Of a stretch of DNA of 64,000 bases, positions 49,901-61,780 are shown in pieces. Source of the DNA: Malurus cyaneus samueli (taxonomy: Eukaryota; Chordata; Aves; Passeriformes; Maluridae). The stretch lies in NCBI GenBank assembly GCA_009741485.1, contig CM019238.1:8909477-8973476 (forward strand). The letters run 5' to 3'. Numbering within the stretch: the first letter of the stretch is position 1; each line of letters starts with the position of its first letter. Both the position numbers and the translations under genes were made by a program. The notes below the pieces were generated by a model. It made no database searches, was not told where the DNA came from, and saw nothing but the letters and a program-made list of their open reading frames with translations.

Positions 49901-52778
49901 TTAGGACACACAGCAGTCTCAAAATGGCTTGTTCAGATGCTTTTGGGACTTCACACCCTCCTAATGGGAAACCCACCCTCTTGTAGCCCTGGGAGGCTGG
50001 AGAGGCAAATGAAACCAGGTGCAAGTAATTCAAACCAAAATAACTCCATTAGCAGAACCTGGAAGAGTTTATAAGGCAGTCACTGTGCTGGCAAGCAAGC
50101 TGCAAAAAAAAAGATGAAAATTGAGTCTGACTTAAAGATGGAAAACTGCTTTCCCTTTACTTGGTTTCTTTTTGTGTACAGCCAGAATGCACTGTGTTTG
50201 TCACCAGGCGTGTGAGCTCTTGACCGAAGCAGAGGAAAATGAGGACTCTATTAGAAAAAGCAAAATAGTTAAAGTGTTATTTTTGTAGCTATTTCTTTCC
50301 CAGGCAAATCTTCATATTCTAATAATTCTGCGACCTTTCACTTTTATTTCTTGCATAAATGAGAGAATCAGGTCAGCTTAGTTCCCACATCTAATGGCTT
50401 GTTGACAAGGAAAAAATTAATCAGAACTGCTAGTGTGGAATAAATTACTCCAAAATAGCTTCCCCATGGATACTGTTATTCTGAAATAAGTGCCCCTTTT
50501 TTCTGATTAGCACGTAATCTGCCAGACCAATGTTTGTCAAGTTTTTCAGGTAGACAGCAGTGAGCTTGCAGAAACTAGTGCCTTCCAGAAAATCCCCTGA
50601 TTGCTTGAGTGAGACTTGTCAGTGCCATAACCTTTCCACTGGCAGAGCCCAACTCTGACTGGCCTGACCACATCACAGCCTTCTGCAGGCACCACCACCA
50701 GTACAAATCACAGCAAGAGATTTCAATGTCTTTATGACATTTTCAAGTCTAGTAGAATTCATTAATGTTTGTAGTCTTGGATGATTTGCTGAAAAGCATC
50801 TGTAATTTGATGCTTTACAGTTCACTTCTTGAGAACATAAAGAGCTTCATTCCTTGGACAGAAAAACAGATGAAACAATTTTTTTTTCCTTGCAGTTCCA
50901 AGCCTCCTCTTCAAGTCTCAACCCAATCCACTTCTTACTCCTTTATTTTTTTCATCAGAACACGCTGAAAACCTCTCTGGTTCCTGTTGTGAGCTCCTCC
51001 ATCCTCTTCCCGTGTGTTTTTGTTTGGACTGGAGGCCCCTTATTGTTTCAGCTTACTGACTTCAGATTTCAATTGCTTCCTAGGCTTTCCTGAATATAAA
51101 GTGACTGCTACACTCAAAGGCAATAAACTCAACATTGCCCTGTGAAGTTCTCCCACTGCTGGCAAATGCCTGTTGTCTCCAGGATTTGGGGAAAGTGCAA
51201 AGAACTTAGGGCACATATTGACCTGTAGCCATGCCAGCTCTGCTGCATCCAAGGGCTCTAGATTATTGTTGCTAGCTATCTACAGTTGCCCTTGGCTCTT
51301 TATCACAAAAGCTAGCCTGCTCTATCTGATTTCCCAGCTGCAGAGGACAGATTTGTTAATATTTTTTGCTTAGCCAAGCAATTACCTTGCTCAAGGTCAG
51401 GCAAGGATTTTCACATGCCAGGAAAGCCCATTTCATTGTATGTGTTTGTTCTGTAGAAGGGCTTTTGCTTTCTTTTCAAAGTGAATATTTTATGCCGCTG
51501 TTTCCAGAGCATTCACCTGGTGCTCTGTTGAGGAAGGAGCAGGGTTGGCTGGGGATTGGTCTTGCACCCATTAAAGTCAATGATAAAGCTCCAGGAGCAT
51601 CCCTGCTGGCACAGTTTGCCCGGAGGAGGTGCAGTTTGATAGACTTCAAAGTGTTGGTACAAGCAGAGCGTGGAAAGTCAAAGCATGAAGTGAAAAATAC
51701 TGACGGTGTGTTGATCCTGTAGCATTCCAATTTTAACACAAGGGTTGTGATAAAATTGATCCATACTGTGATATGACAACTCCACATTTATTCAGACCAG
51801 CCGTTTTGGAAGTACAAAAAGGTGTCTTTCTTGAAGGATAAAATACCTTCATCTTGCTTTAAATGCAAGCGACTTACATCTGCTAAGTCATAAAGTGGAT
51901 GTTGAAGAAGATTGTTGGATATTTTACCATCTCCTATTAAATCTGTTTCTGATTGAGTATGTAATTTCGGCAATTTGGACATCTAAGCTGCTGATAGAAG
52001 CAATTAAATGCCAATAGCCCAATTTTAAGTTTTATTTAGGTGCTTAATTTAGATGCACTTCAGTGCTTCAATTTTCGTCATAAGCTTTAGATAGTGAAAT
52101 AACTTGAATTCACCCCCAAGTGTTGCTGCAAGTTTGTCCATGAAGAAATGTAGATTTCTGAAAAATGTGTTATTTCTTATGTTTTTCATACTTGAAAATG
52201 GACAGAGGAGGATTAGCTTTATTTTCACTTTCCAAATTTGCATTTCTGGTGCGAGCATCTGTAGAGAAGACTGTATCTGTCTGGTCACTGGGATGGAGCT
52301 TGAATCACAGTGTATCTTTTTTTACCAATGCAGTGAGAACACTTAGGAGAGTTGGGTAGCATGTCAGACCTGGTTCCTGGGGAGTGATTAGTGAGTGTGT
52401 CCCACATGGGGTGAGCAGGCAGTGCTGTTGGAGACAGCAGCTGCTCAGTGTGGATCAGCTTGTGCTGGCAGATAATGTGCAGTGACTTCCTTCTGCCTGT
52501 TCTGCAGGGAGGACTGGCCTGCTCCTCCCTATTCACTTGGTTTGTAGGTTTTGTTTTCTCCTTGAGTGAGGATTTGGTGAGGTGTTACAGTGTTAATGAT
52601 TGAGACAAATGCCCCTCCTGGACTAAGCATGTACATTAATGCTTTATTGAATTTGACTGTGTCATAATCAGCATGCCTTCCCATTGATTGCACCCCTCCT
52701 GTGCTCTCTGCTAATAAATCTGGTGCTTAGTTCTTGGAACTGCTCAATTTCCTGAACTTTCCATTCTTTTCATTTTAG

Positions 52779-52995
52779 ATGGCTTGACAGACTGCGTAGA
52801 CCCTGACTGTTGTCAGCAAAGCAATTGTTTCTCAAGTCCTCTCTGCCAGGGTTCGCCTGATCCCCTTGACCTTATTCAGCACAGCCAACCACCCTTCTCT
52901 CAGCATCCTCCGAGGCTCTTCTATGACCGAATCAGATTCCTTATTGGGAAGGAAAGCACTCACGTGATCCCAGGAGATGTCTCGTTTGAGAGCAG
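52779..52995 (+). CDS. TENM1: Teneurin exon: Cys-rich region
   Basis: This 217-nt exon is entered in phase 1 and left after two bases. It encodes residues 473-544. It opens with [17 protein letters not shown], which completes the acidic motif, then [14 protein letters not shown], and ends [20 protein letters not shown] and SFESR. This is the Cys-rich segment that joins the EGF stalk to the transthyretin-like domain. CCQQSNC and DPLDLIQ are the residues that most favour TENM1 over the other three paralogues. The acceptor CTTTTCATTTTAG| is strong and the donor AGCAG|GTGAGT is near consensus. Confidence 0.95.
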
Positions 52996-55900
52996 GTGAG
53001 TCTTCTTTTAAATGAAAGACTTTTCTGAGTATTGAGAACTGCAATTAAATTATTTAACCAGGGGAAAATGGTGATACCTGAATAGTGAGAGTTTTTCACC
53101 AGTGCTGATAAAATGCTTAAAAGGATAGCAAACATTGAAGTCCCCAACAGCTGAGGATCTGGGTGATCAGATTGTTGTTGCTACCTGTGTAGTTCATGGA
53201 AGTGTCACAGCAACAAACCCTACTGCTCTTATTACCAAGACTCTGACTGTTGTGGAAGGTGAGTTGTCTCCAACTTGTGAAATCAGCAGGGAGAGGTTCA
53301 GTCCTTCACACTGTACATTCCTAATGGAAGGATGCACTGGATTCCTATTTGTCACCTTTCTGCCCAATAGAATCTGATTGATATTTACAGTGTAAAGAAT
53401 TTAATATATGTCACATCTAATCTAGACACATAATTTGAAAACTTTCTTGGTTTTGCTGTACAATGATAAAGCAATGCAGAATTGACCATTTTGTGCTGCA
53501 GGATTTCATGCAGAGTAGAGTGATCTCTGTTTGTGAGATTGGCTTTGCCCTTTTACAGGAAAGGACTGTGCAATAGAAAAAGGGCACACACTTACTCAGA
53601 AAACCTGGTAACACATATTTTCTCGAACATTTGAAATATAGGTGCACGTAAGTTTTTATGCTGTAGTTCACTTGGGAAGCTATAACTTACATGCTGACAA
53701 AGAGATCCACAAATCATCCACATCACCTGACTATTACCCTGTCAGCTAGGCCTGTGCATTAGATAAACCATGTTCCAGTAATAAGCACATAAGAATTTTT
53801 TATTTTCGCAGTACGTAGCACTTAGGTTGTGACCTCAACACAATCGCATAGCTGCACACAAATTCAGTGCGCTTTTTCCTTTGCAGCATTAATTTTTTAT
53901 AAAGTAAATTTGTAAACAGAGTCATTATTGATCTGAAATACCTAAACATTTAATCACTATTAATAATGCAACAGGATGTTATAAATATGTAGAACAATAG
54001 ACCATGAAGATGAGCTCCATGAGAAGCACTCACCTGCCACTGGTGGATCTCTTGGAGTGTGTTGTGCTTGAGTGAGGCCACTGCACTCAGGGCAGGGTCC
54101 TTGGCTGGCTCTGTGTTCATTTTAAACCAAAAGTCATCACTGAAAAATTTTCCTCATCAAAATGCCTCGCAGTGACGAGTTTCCAGAGAGGAGGTGAGTG
54201 CTCAAGTTGCCTGTACAGTGTTCTGTGACACTGCAAATGTTAGCAGCCAGATTGCACATAATCCCATCAACGTGCTTTTATAGATATAAGGAATTGATCT
54301 TTTAAAGCTATCATTGATGGGATTTAACTTGGATTTAAAAGCTTTTTCTGAGTATTTCGTCTCTTTACCCTGATACCTGCCATGCCTTTGAAGAGTGAAG
54401 AGCAGCCAAGTTCCATGTGGGAGCAGCAGCCCACCCTCACCATGGCTTCTTACTCCCTACCCCTGAGAGGTGTGACTTTACTGGCACTGGGGTATCTCTC
54501 ACACCCCAGATATCATTTCCTCCCACTGTAGACAAATTCATAGTTAGTTGGTTTGGTGAGCAGATCATTGGGATTCAAATGAGGGTAGCTGTGTCTTTGG
54601 AATCAGGGCAGTGCCTGGAGACTCGTGCTTGCTCCTGGGGTTGTCAGCAGTAATCTGCAATGTCTGGGCACCCCAAAGGGTTCCTCAGTCTGCACTTTGC
54701 TTCATCCTTGAGTCTTCCAGGCTGCTGAAATATTGTTCATCCATAAGTCAAATAATATTAAAAACTGCCAGAATTTTCCTCAAGGATGAGAGATAAGCAG
54801 GGTCTCTGAAGGAGGCAGTAGCTGAGCTGTGCTGCCTCTGTTCAGAAATCTTGCTCTGACATTGCCAATCTGACTGTCATCTTGTGTCGGTTCTTCTCCT
54901 GGGAATTAAGATTACTGAAAAAAATACAGGAAGACAACTGCTGCTACAGTAAAAAACATCAGAAATCTGTGATCCAGCCTATCTGGTAAAGACCAAAGAA
55001 GGCTTGGGGGGTTTTAATCTCCTTTGGGCTATTGCTGGAAAGGCTGTGTCCAGGCAGATGGTGTTAACTCATGGCTGCCTGCAATGCCACTGATTTTATA
55101 GGATTGGTGGTTCAACATGAAATGTTGGAAGGATTGGATGTAATAGTGGCATGTATTTATTTCAGAGCACTGCCATCCCTTCCCTCTGGTGCTCCAATTT
55201 TGCAAAGCCCTATCTGCCTTTTATTTTTTTATTTCCCTTTACAAGAAATATCTGAGGCCATTAGGAGGATTAAGGAAGAGCCATCTATCCAATGTTTTCA
55301 GTCTTCTGATTCAAATGACATTGTGCAGTGTTTTACTGTGCCACAGGTCAGTGTAACTCTAGTATGGGTGATGTTTGCATGAATCTCACTGGAGACAAAG
55401 TGATGTTGATTAGATCTTGGAAAGCTATCAAAAATGATGAAGATTATCTCTGTCCATCAGACTGAAAGTGTTTGGTCTCTGCCATATCCTGGAATTTTCC
55501 AAATTATCTGAAATAGTAAAACTAGTTGTTCTGACAGCTGCTGAGACATCTATCCCTCTGCATTTGCATCTTGGACTTTATCTTAGGTCTAATATTTAAA
55601 CATTTGGCTTCCCCAATACAGTCAGGATGCTGCATGAGCCATGGCTAAATACTACACCAAATATAATGTTAAGGAGCTACATGTTTGCAAAACATGTTTT
55701 AATTTTTGTTATGTCAAAGGCATGTCATATGCACATTTTCACAAACTCCCACTTAAACTGTGACATTCCGAAAGGCAGATTAGACACATTCTGGATAAAT
55801 AGAAATGTACTTGCTTACATCAGGCATGGTTTTAACCTACTACATGAAGCAGGGGTGGAGCAGATTATAATGTTTTTGTCAACTTCTGTTCTCAGGAAGG

Positions 55901-58900
55901 TTTTTCACTTGTTTCTTTGCTGAGGTTTTTTGGTTTTTTTTTTTAATGCGTGCTGCTGGCAAGCTATTTGACTCACTGCAAATTGCCCACAAAAAGGGTC
56001 CAGTGTATGGTACTGAATTAATTACCCTTCAAAGGCTGCTTACAGCAACACTGTCAGCAGGAAGAAATGAATGTACCTCAGTAGCCTTCAGCTTAATTTC
56101 TCTCATTGAAGATTTTAATCAGAAATGTAATACAGTAAATGACATCTTCTGGTAATGTGACACTTGCAAATTCACAAGCTGCTTGACAGAGTTCCACATC
56201 TGAGCCTAATGTCTCAGCCTGAGGTGCTCAGAGAATATGGGGAACTTAACACACAAAACAAAAGCAAAAAAATTGCAAGTAAGAAGCAGCAGAGCAAGGC
56301 AGAACGGTGATAGAATAATGGAATGCTTTACAAGTACTGAAAGAATGCATCTAAAATTTAAACTTCTATTCATATTTTAAATTAGAGATGTCAGACTGCC
56401 TCACAGCAGAGACCTGAGACACACAGAGCGAGTTCCTTCAGTTACTCATGGAATGACCCATGAAGCACTGACAGAGAAAATCCTACTTCTTTTAGGCCAC
56501 CTGCAACCCGTGGGAATCTCAGCTTTCTCTCAAAAAGCCAACTGCTCCCTCTGGAGTTGCAGATTTAGTACAGCTTGCCAGGGGACTGGGAACATTTTTA
56601 ATGCATTTGAAAACACTAAGGCAGCTTATCAGGGGCATGTTCCTGCCCAGCTTCACCAAATTAGAAAAGACATTTTTGCACTTACTTTCAAGTTAAAACA
56701 ACTTGGAAAGCCTTAGGTCTGAGATTACGCAATCGTCACAAATAGGTGGCTGTTGGACAGATAGTACAAGTTATCCCCCGTGAGAAAAGAAAGCAGGGCA
56801 GTCACAAGAGTGTGGAATAAGTCTTAGAGGCAGAAAATACAGTGCATTGAGGAGACATGATGATCTTTAGAGGTTTCTCTGCTCAAATTAAGAGAAGCAG
56901 TGAGCGGTAGCGAGGCCCCCAGCTCATGTGGGAAGAGGGTGAATGTTGAAGCAAGGAAGCGTGAAGTGGCAGCTGGCTATGAAGGGACATCACTGCAGGG
57001 AACATGCTCTAAAAGCTCTGCTAGGGAAAGGAATTAAGGGAGGTGCTCTATAAGCAGCAGAACTGCAGGGAACCTGTGTGCCAGCACGTCTGGGGATGTG
57101 GGGTCTGCTCTGTGAGCTGCCAGGGCACCAGGGGGCAAGGGACAACGGACTGCAGGCTCAGGCTCTTGGTTACCTCCTGAGCCTTGCAGACTGGTGCTGG
57201 CTCTAAAGTCACTGGAACATGTTTTCATACCTGCAATAAATGCCAGAATTAAATTCTGATCGAATTAAATTCCGGTCAAATGCTTAGTCAAAGATTTAGT
57301 AGGCGCTGGTTAATTCAAAAAGAGGCCAGAAAAGACTCTTCAACTCAGAGTAGGTAGTAAAGAGACATTAAATAATGAGGACAAATGTAGGAACACAGAG
57401 GCAAGCTTAGGACATTTAAAATCTAAGAGATTAAAAAGGCAATTCAGTACAGATAAATGTAGAATAATGAGGTTTATATGTCTTTATCACATACTGTAAA
57501 TATGTGTGGCTTGTAAAATATGATGAATAAAAAGGGAGCAAGTTGAAAGATAAGTCTCTTAATATTATTTATGAATAACGGGAAATAAAGCGAACGAGTA
57601 GAGGAAAGAAAGACCATGGATGAAATAATGGAGACTTTGATGAGCTGTTATCACACAAATCTGTGTGCTTGATAAAATACGAGGACAGAGTAGTGTCAGG
57701 AGACAGGTCTGTGTGGAATGAACAAATGGGAGTGTGAGAATAATGCACTGAATAATGATTACTCCCAGGGGTCTCACTCTCACACCAATGAGTGTTGTAA
57801 ATGTATGGAGTGCACTAATAAAGATGGTAGAAAAGAAAATGCAGGTCTGTTGATGTTAGAATACTTGAAAATAATAGAAACCAGTATTTTCTGCTCCAAC
57901 AAATCAAAGAGTAATTGGACCTGGCTCTTCTGTTGAGTGAGTCTTGTGGGTCTGTTGAGACAAACAGGAGCTCAGTTGCCTTCAGTGGAGCAGCTGGTTT
58001 TGCCCACAAGTAGGGCCACAACCAATTTGCTTCATGTAGAAAATGAAAGGTGGTAAATCAGAACACTTATTTTGCATACTGACTGTAATGCAACCTCTCC
58101 CATTCCTGTAGGATTTATCAGCATCTTTCCATGTCCTGGGAGCATGGAATTCCTGTTAGCAACTGTGGAGAATGGTGTACACACAAAGAGGTTGATTTTT
58201 ACCAATTGTGTCTTCTCAGATGATAGTCGGATGGGTTTGGTGATATCATGGTGATAAATCACTGTCCTGTCAGTGGCTTTGGAGAATGGAATCTTGAGAT
58301 AAAGTGAGAATTTTCAGAAATTTATGGTCTCCAATTTGTGGATATGATTTCATTGGATCATGGTCATTTAATCTCTCAAGGGATATTGTTTTAATTCATA
58401 CGTAGACTCCTAAATAACTTTTGTCTGAGGAGCTATTAAGTTTTTTCCTTTAGATCACATATTTGCAGTGCAGTGGATGTATCTGTTGAGGTTTGCCACA
58501 AACTTTCAAACTGAGAAAGAAACATAACAATGCCTAAATTCATGGTTGTCATTTAGATTGAGTAATTAATGCCAGTTCATTTTGTAAGTATTCTATTGGT
58601 TTTGACCTTGACCTTGAGCAAGGTAAAAGGCTAAACCTAAGACAAAGAGAAATTTTTTCACCATTTCTGTGACTTGGGTGAAAGCAATGGTCTGAAAGGA
58701 CAGCAGTGGGGATTCAAATAGGACAGTGGGAAGAACTTGCCATGAGTAGAGCACTCATAGAGGCACTGGAATGGGTTACTTGGTGAGCTTATGGAGTTAG
58801 ACAAGCATCTGTCTGGACTGATGTAGGCATAGTTGATCTAACCCGAGGCAAAGGAATGGACAAGATAAAGTCTTGTATTTCCTTTCAGCTCTCATTTTCT

Positions 58901-59630
58901 ATGATTCTGTGATCCTGTTAGCCTCCGATTAGACCCACTTAGTAATGAGTTCACTTTCCTGTCCATTGACTTTGATGTGTTCTGCTGTGCTGCTGTGTTC
59001 CAACCTCTTCATTGCAATGTGAGGATAAAATAAAAAGTGGGTGCAAGTCCAGTGCATCCCAGAGGGAATTTTAAAGGGCATCATGTGTGATGGGGGATTG
59101 AGTAAAATGTATGTTACACTTGATTAGGCACCCTGTGAATTTACCTCCATAACTTTCTGAAGTTCGGTGAAGCCGGTGTATCTCACTGCTGCCTTATCAC
59201 ATTAGTTCAGCTTTTTTCTAATAGACAGCAGTGCCCTATACCTAGCAGCAGAGAATGAGGTTTCATTCTCTCCTTTCACAAACCTTCACTCCCTAGAGCT
59301 GCAGCCAGCTAAATCACACTATCAGTGAAACCTTTGCAGTACCATTCAGTGGCAGAACAAATGGTATCCTGAAATATGTCTGGAAATGGGAACATATTCT
59401 CCCTACACCAACAGTTCATGGGAGAGTCTCTGTGCCATCCTTATGAGAGAATGCTTTTTCAAATCAATCTTTTTGCCTTGTATGACTTTCCTTTCAAAAA
59501 TCAACAGTCGCTCTGATGTCAGAGTGGCTCTGTCTGTCTGGGACAGAAGCACAGCCCAGTTTTTGAAATCAATGCCCTTCTCACCTTCCTCATGTGTGTA
59601 ACATGTTGCCTTCTACTCTTCTTGTTACAG
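52996..59630 (+). other. Teneurin intron, 6,635 bp
   Basis: The intron contains a diverged plus-strand CR1 3' end near 58600-58916. A 101-base stretch at 55246-55346 is bracketed by AG and GT and is open, but its product does not match teneurin and its length would shift the frame. The remainder shows no supportable feature. Confidence 0.65.
58600..58916 (+). mobile_element. Diverged CR1 3' end, plus strand
   Basis: GGCACTGGAATGGGTTACTT and the end TTTTCTATGATTCTGTGATC fit an old plus-strand CR1 3' region with its terminal ATTCTATGAT-type repeat. The interior is strongly diverged and the 5' limit is a guess. Confidence 0.6.
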
Positions 59631-59750
59631 ACGGGCATGTGTCATCCGGGGCCAGGTTGTGGCTGTAGATGGAACACCTTTGGTGGGAGTGAACGTCAGT
59701 TTCCTGCACCACAATGAGTATGGATACACCATCAGTCGACAGGATGGAAG
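59631..59750 (+). CDS. TENM1: Teneurin exon: transthyretin-like domain, first part
   Basis: This 120-nt exon has phase 2 at both ends and encodes residues 545-584. [20 protein letters not shown] followed by [19 protein letters not shown] is the start of the carboxypeptidase-regulatory or transthyretin-like beta-sandwich that follows the Cys-rich region in teneurins. N565 lies in an N-V-S sequon. The acceptor CTTCTTGTTACAG| is strong. The donor GGAAG|GTCAGG lacks the usual A at position +3, so it is somewhat weak. Skipping would keep the frame but remove the first half of the fold. Confidence 0.94.
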
Positions 59751-61518
59751 GTCAGGCTTTCATCTGTGATCCTCCTCTGGTTTAGGTTTGTGTAGTTAAG
59801 GCCATCTGCCAGCTCCTATTCATGTACAAAATTTTCACAGACATCACAGTTCATAGTGTGGCTTGAGGATGGCATCTGGCCTGCTCTGGGAGCACATTTG
59901 ATTGGAGCTCTGTGTAGTAAAGAGACCAAAGAAGAAAGAGAAGGAGAACAAAAACTGAACAGCAACAAAATTACAGTGACATTCAAACTCTTGAAATCAC
60001 AATATGCTAGGTCTGCTGTAACAGTACCTTCTTGACATTGGAATATTTTCACAAGTCAGGTTTTCCAGGGAATATCCTGTCTTCCCTCTTTTTTTATGTT
60101 GTTAAGTGTGAATCATCCAAGTATTTTATTGACATGTCAATGAAGTAAAATCCTTTAGTTGATCACCTGAGACACTAGGAAAAGTAAGAGCATACTGTTT
60201 CTAAGGACAAATGGTTAAATTGCTGTTCCATAACTAGCCCTGAACAGCCCTGGCTTCCCCTTCTTCCCCATCCTTGCAGGTCTGAGTTCATTTTTAAAGA
60301 CAGGTGAGGTTTCAAGGTGTTCTATATACCACTCCAGGGTTGGCCATCCATTTGCAATAGGGTCATGATTTGCTCCTGAACTTCATTTAAGCTGTTAACG
60401 GCAGTTTAAGACTTCATCTTCCTTGGCTGGATTGTTAATCACAAGAAATCCAAAGCTGTCTTCCAGCAGGGAAAAAGTGGTGTAATTTGTCACTCTTCCC
60501 ACATTTTTTTTATTTGGCTTTGCCAATTTATAAAAGTAAGGAGCATGCATATTTATTTCACCTTAGTTTATTGACTTCCAAATCGCACTACCTAAAGTTA
60601 GTAATTATCATTTCCTCCTTACGCTAGCCTGGATAAAGTTGTTGCATTAAAATATGCTACCTGTATTTTGCAGTGAATGTAATCGGTGTCATTTGGGAAA
60701 TGTGATGAGATATGCATAATTAAGTCTGACTTCTTATCACAGTTTGTTACCATCAAAAACCTCCATAATAGATGCATTCAATAGTACAGGGAGTGAAGTA
60801 GCTATTTACATATTACCTTGTGTTGCCTGATGTGGATGTCAGAAACTCTGGAAATTGAGACTGTATATTACGCCTTCTGTGTCCCACGGTTTTGCAGCCC
60901 AGATATGCCAAAGGTTCTTCACAACAGCTCCCAGAGGATCACCCTCCTTGTGTTCAAGAGCTGACTCAGTTCTCAGTGCAATTAATCGTCACCTTTCCCA
61001 AAAATTTCATATCCTGTGCAGGGAGGTCTATGCTCAGTGTACTCAACCTTTTCCTCCCGCTGCTTCTAGAAAAAGGGAAAGGGTTATGTTAATAGAGCTA
61101 AGGCCTAACAGGCTTTAGGGCTTCTTATTCTGCATGCTCTTCCTGCACAGATTATGAGTGGCATCCTTTTTCTGGGCTAGGAATTTCTTTTCATATAAAC
61201 CAAAGCATCTGGGTCCACGTTTTTGTTACAGGTGACTCGTTAGTATTGATTTTAGTTGATAAATAGAGGGGAGAGGCCAAGTGACCGTGGAAATCTGTGC
61301 CTTGCTCTTGATGCATACAGAGAGAAAGCACACAGAGGTAAAGCTTCTTTGTGGATACCAAGGTGGTGCCAGGAAGGTACACTTGAATGATTTCACATAG
61401 TAAATTAAAACTTGTAATAACGAACATAAAGATTTTGTTTGTGATGCATTGAAAGGTGTGGTAATGTGATGAAAAAAAACCAAAAAAAACCCAAAACTAT
61501 TTGTTTTCTCTTTTCCAG
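59751..61518 (+). other. Teneurin intron, 1,768 bp
   Basis: The intron separates the two halves of the transthyretin-like domain. It ends TTTTCTCTTTTCCAG, a strong acceptor tract. I see no other feature. Confidence 0.65.
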
Positions 61519-61780
61519 TTTTGACCTTGTGGCTGTTGGAGGAATCTCTGTAACTCTAGTTTTTGACAGATCTCCTTTCATATCTGAAAAAAGAACGCTT
61601 TGGTTGCCTTGGAATAGATTTATCATTGTAGACAAAGTTGTGATGCAAAGAACAGAGTCGGACACACCTTCGTGTGACGTCAGCAGTTTTATCAGTCCAA
61701 ATCCGATTGTGCTGCCTTCCCCCCTGACAGCGTTTGGAGGGTCCTGTCCTGAAAGAGGAACTGTTATTCCAGAACTACAG
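61519..61780 (+). CDS. TENM1: Teneurin exon: transthyretin-like domain, second part, and start of the next module
   Basis: This 262-nt exon is entered in phase 2 and ends on a complete codon. It encodes residues 585-672. SFDLVAVGGISVTLVFDRSP and EKRTLWLPWNRFIIVDKVVM finish the beta-sandwich. SPNPIVLPSPLTAFGGSCP and the final PELQ lead into the fibronectin-plug region that precedes the NHL propeller. The acceptor TCTCTTTTCCAG| is strong and the donor CTACAG|GTAATG is acceptable. The open frame continues past the donor for about 10 codons before a stop, without family-like content. The next exon is beyond the window. Confidence 0.95.

Larger units (their letters stand above)
42056..52778 (+). 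other. Teneurin intron, 10,723 bp
   Basis: This intron splits the acidic motif after EGF8. It holds a plus-strand CR1 3' end (42752-42890), a decayed minus-strand CR1 reverse-transcriptase fragment just after it (42925-43090), a (GCT)7 microsatellite (46225-46245) and a longer minus-strand CR1 (46526-46975). Open frames elsewhere, including a 160-codon one at 45074-45556, show no family-like content. I saw no further exon. Confidence 0.65.
7403..61780 (+). other. TENM1: Teneurin-1 gene, partial: 12 internal coding exons
   Basis: Teneurins are large type II transmembrane proteins that act as homophilic and latrophilin-binding adhesion molecules at developing synapses. Twelve exons here splice (GT-AG throughout) into a single open frame of 672 residues, numbered below from the first full codon of the 7403 exon. 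The order is end of the membrane helix, juxtamembrane region, EGF1-8, Cys-rich region and transthyretin-like domain, which is the family's diagnostic layout. TENM1 is favoured over TENM2, TENM3 and TENM4 by stretches such as CCQQSNC and SPDPLDLIQ. Family members are about 2,700 residues, so roughly a quarter is present, and both ends lie outside the window. No stop or frameshift interrupts the joined frame, so the gene looks functional. Paralogue choice is from memory of the family, not from a search. Confidence 0.88.
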
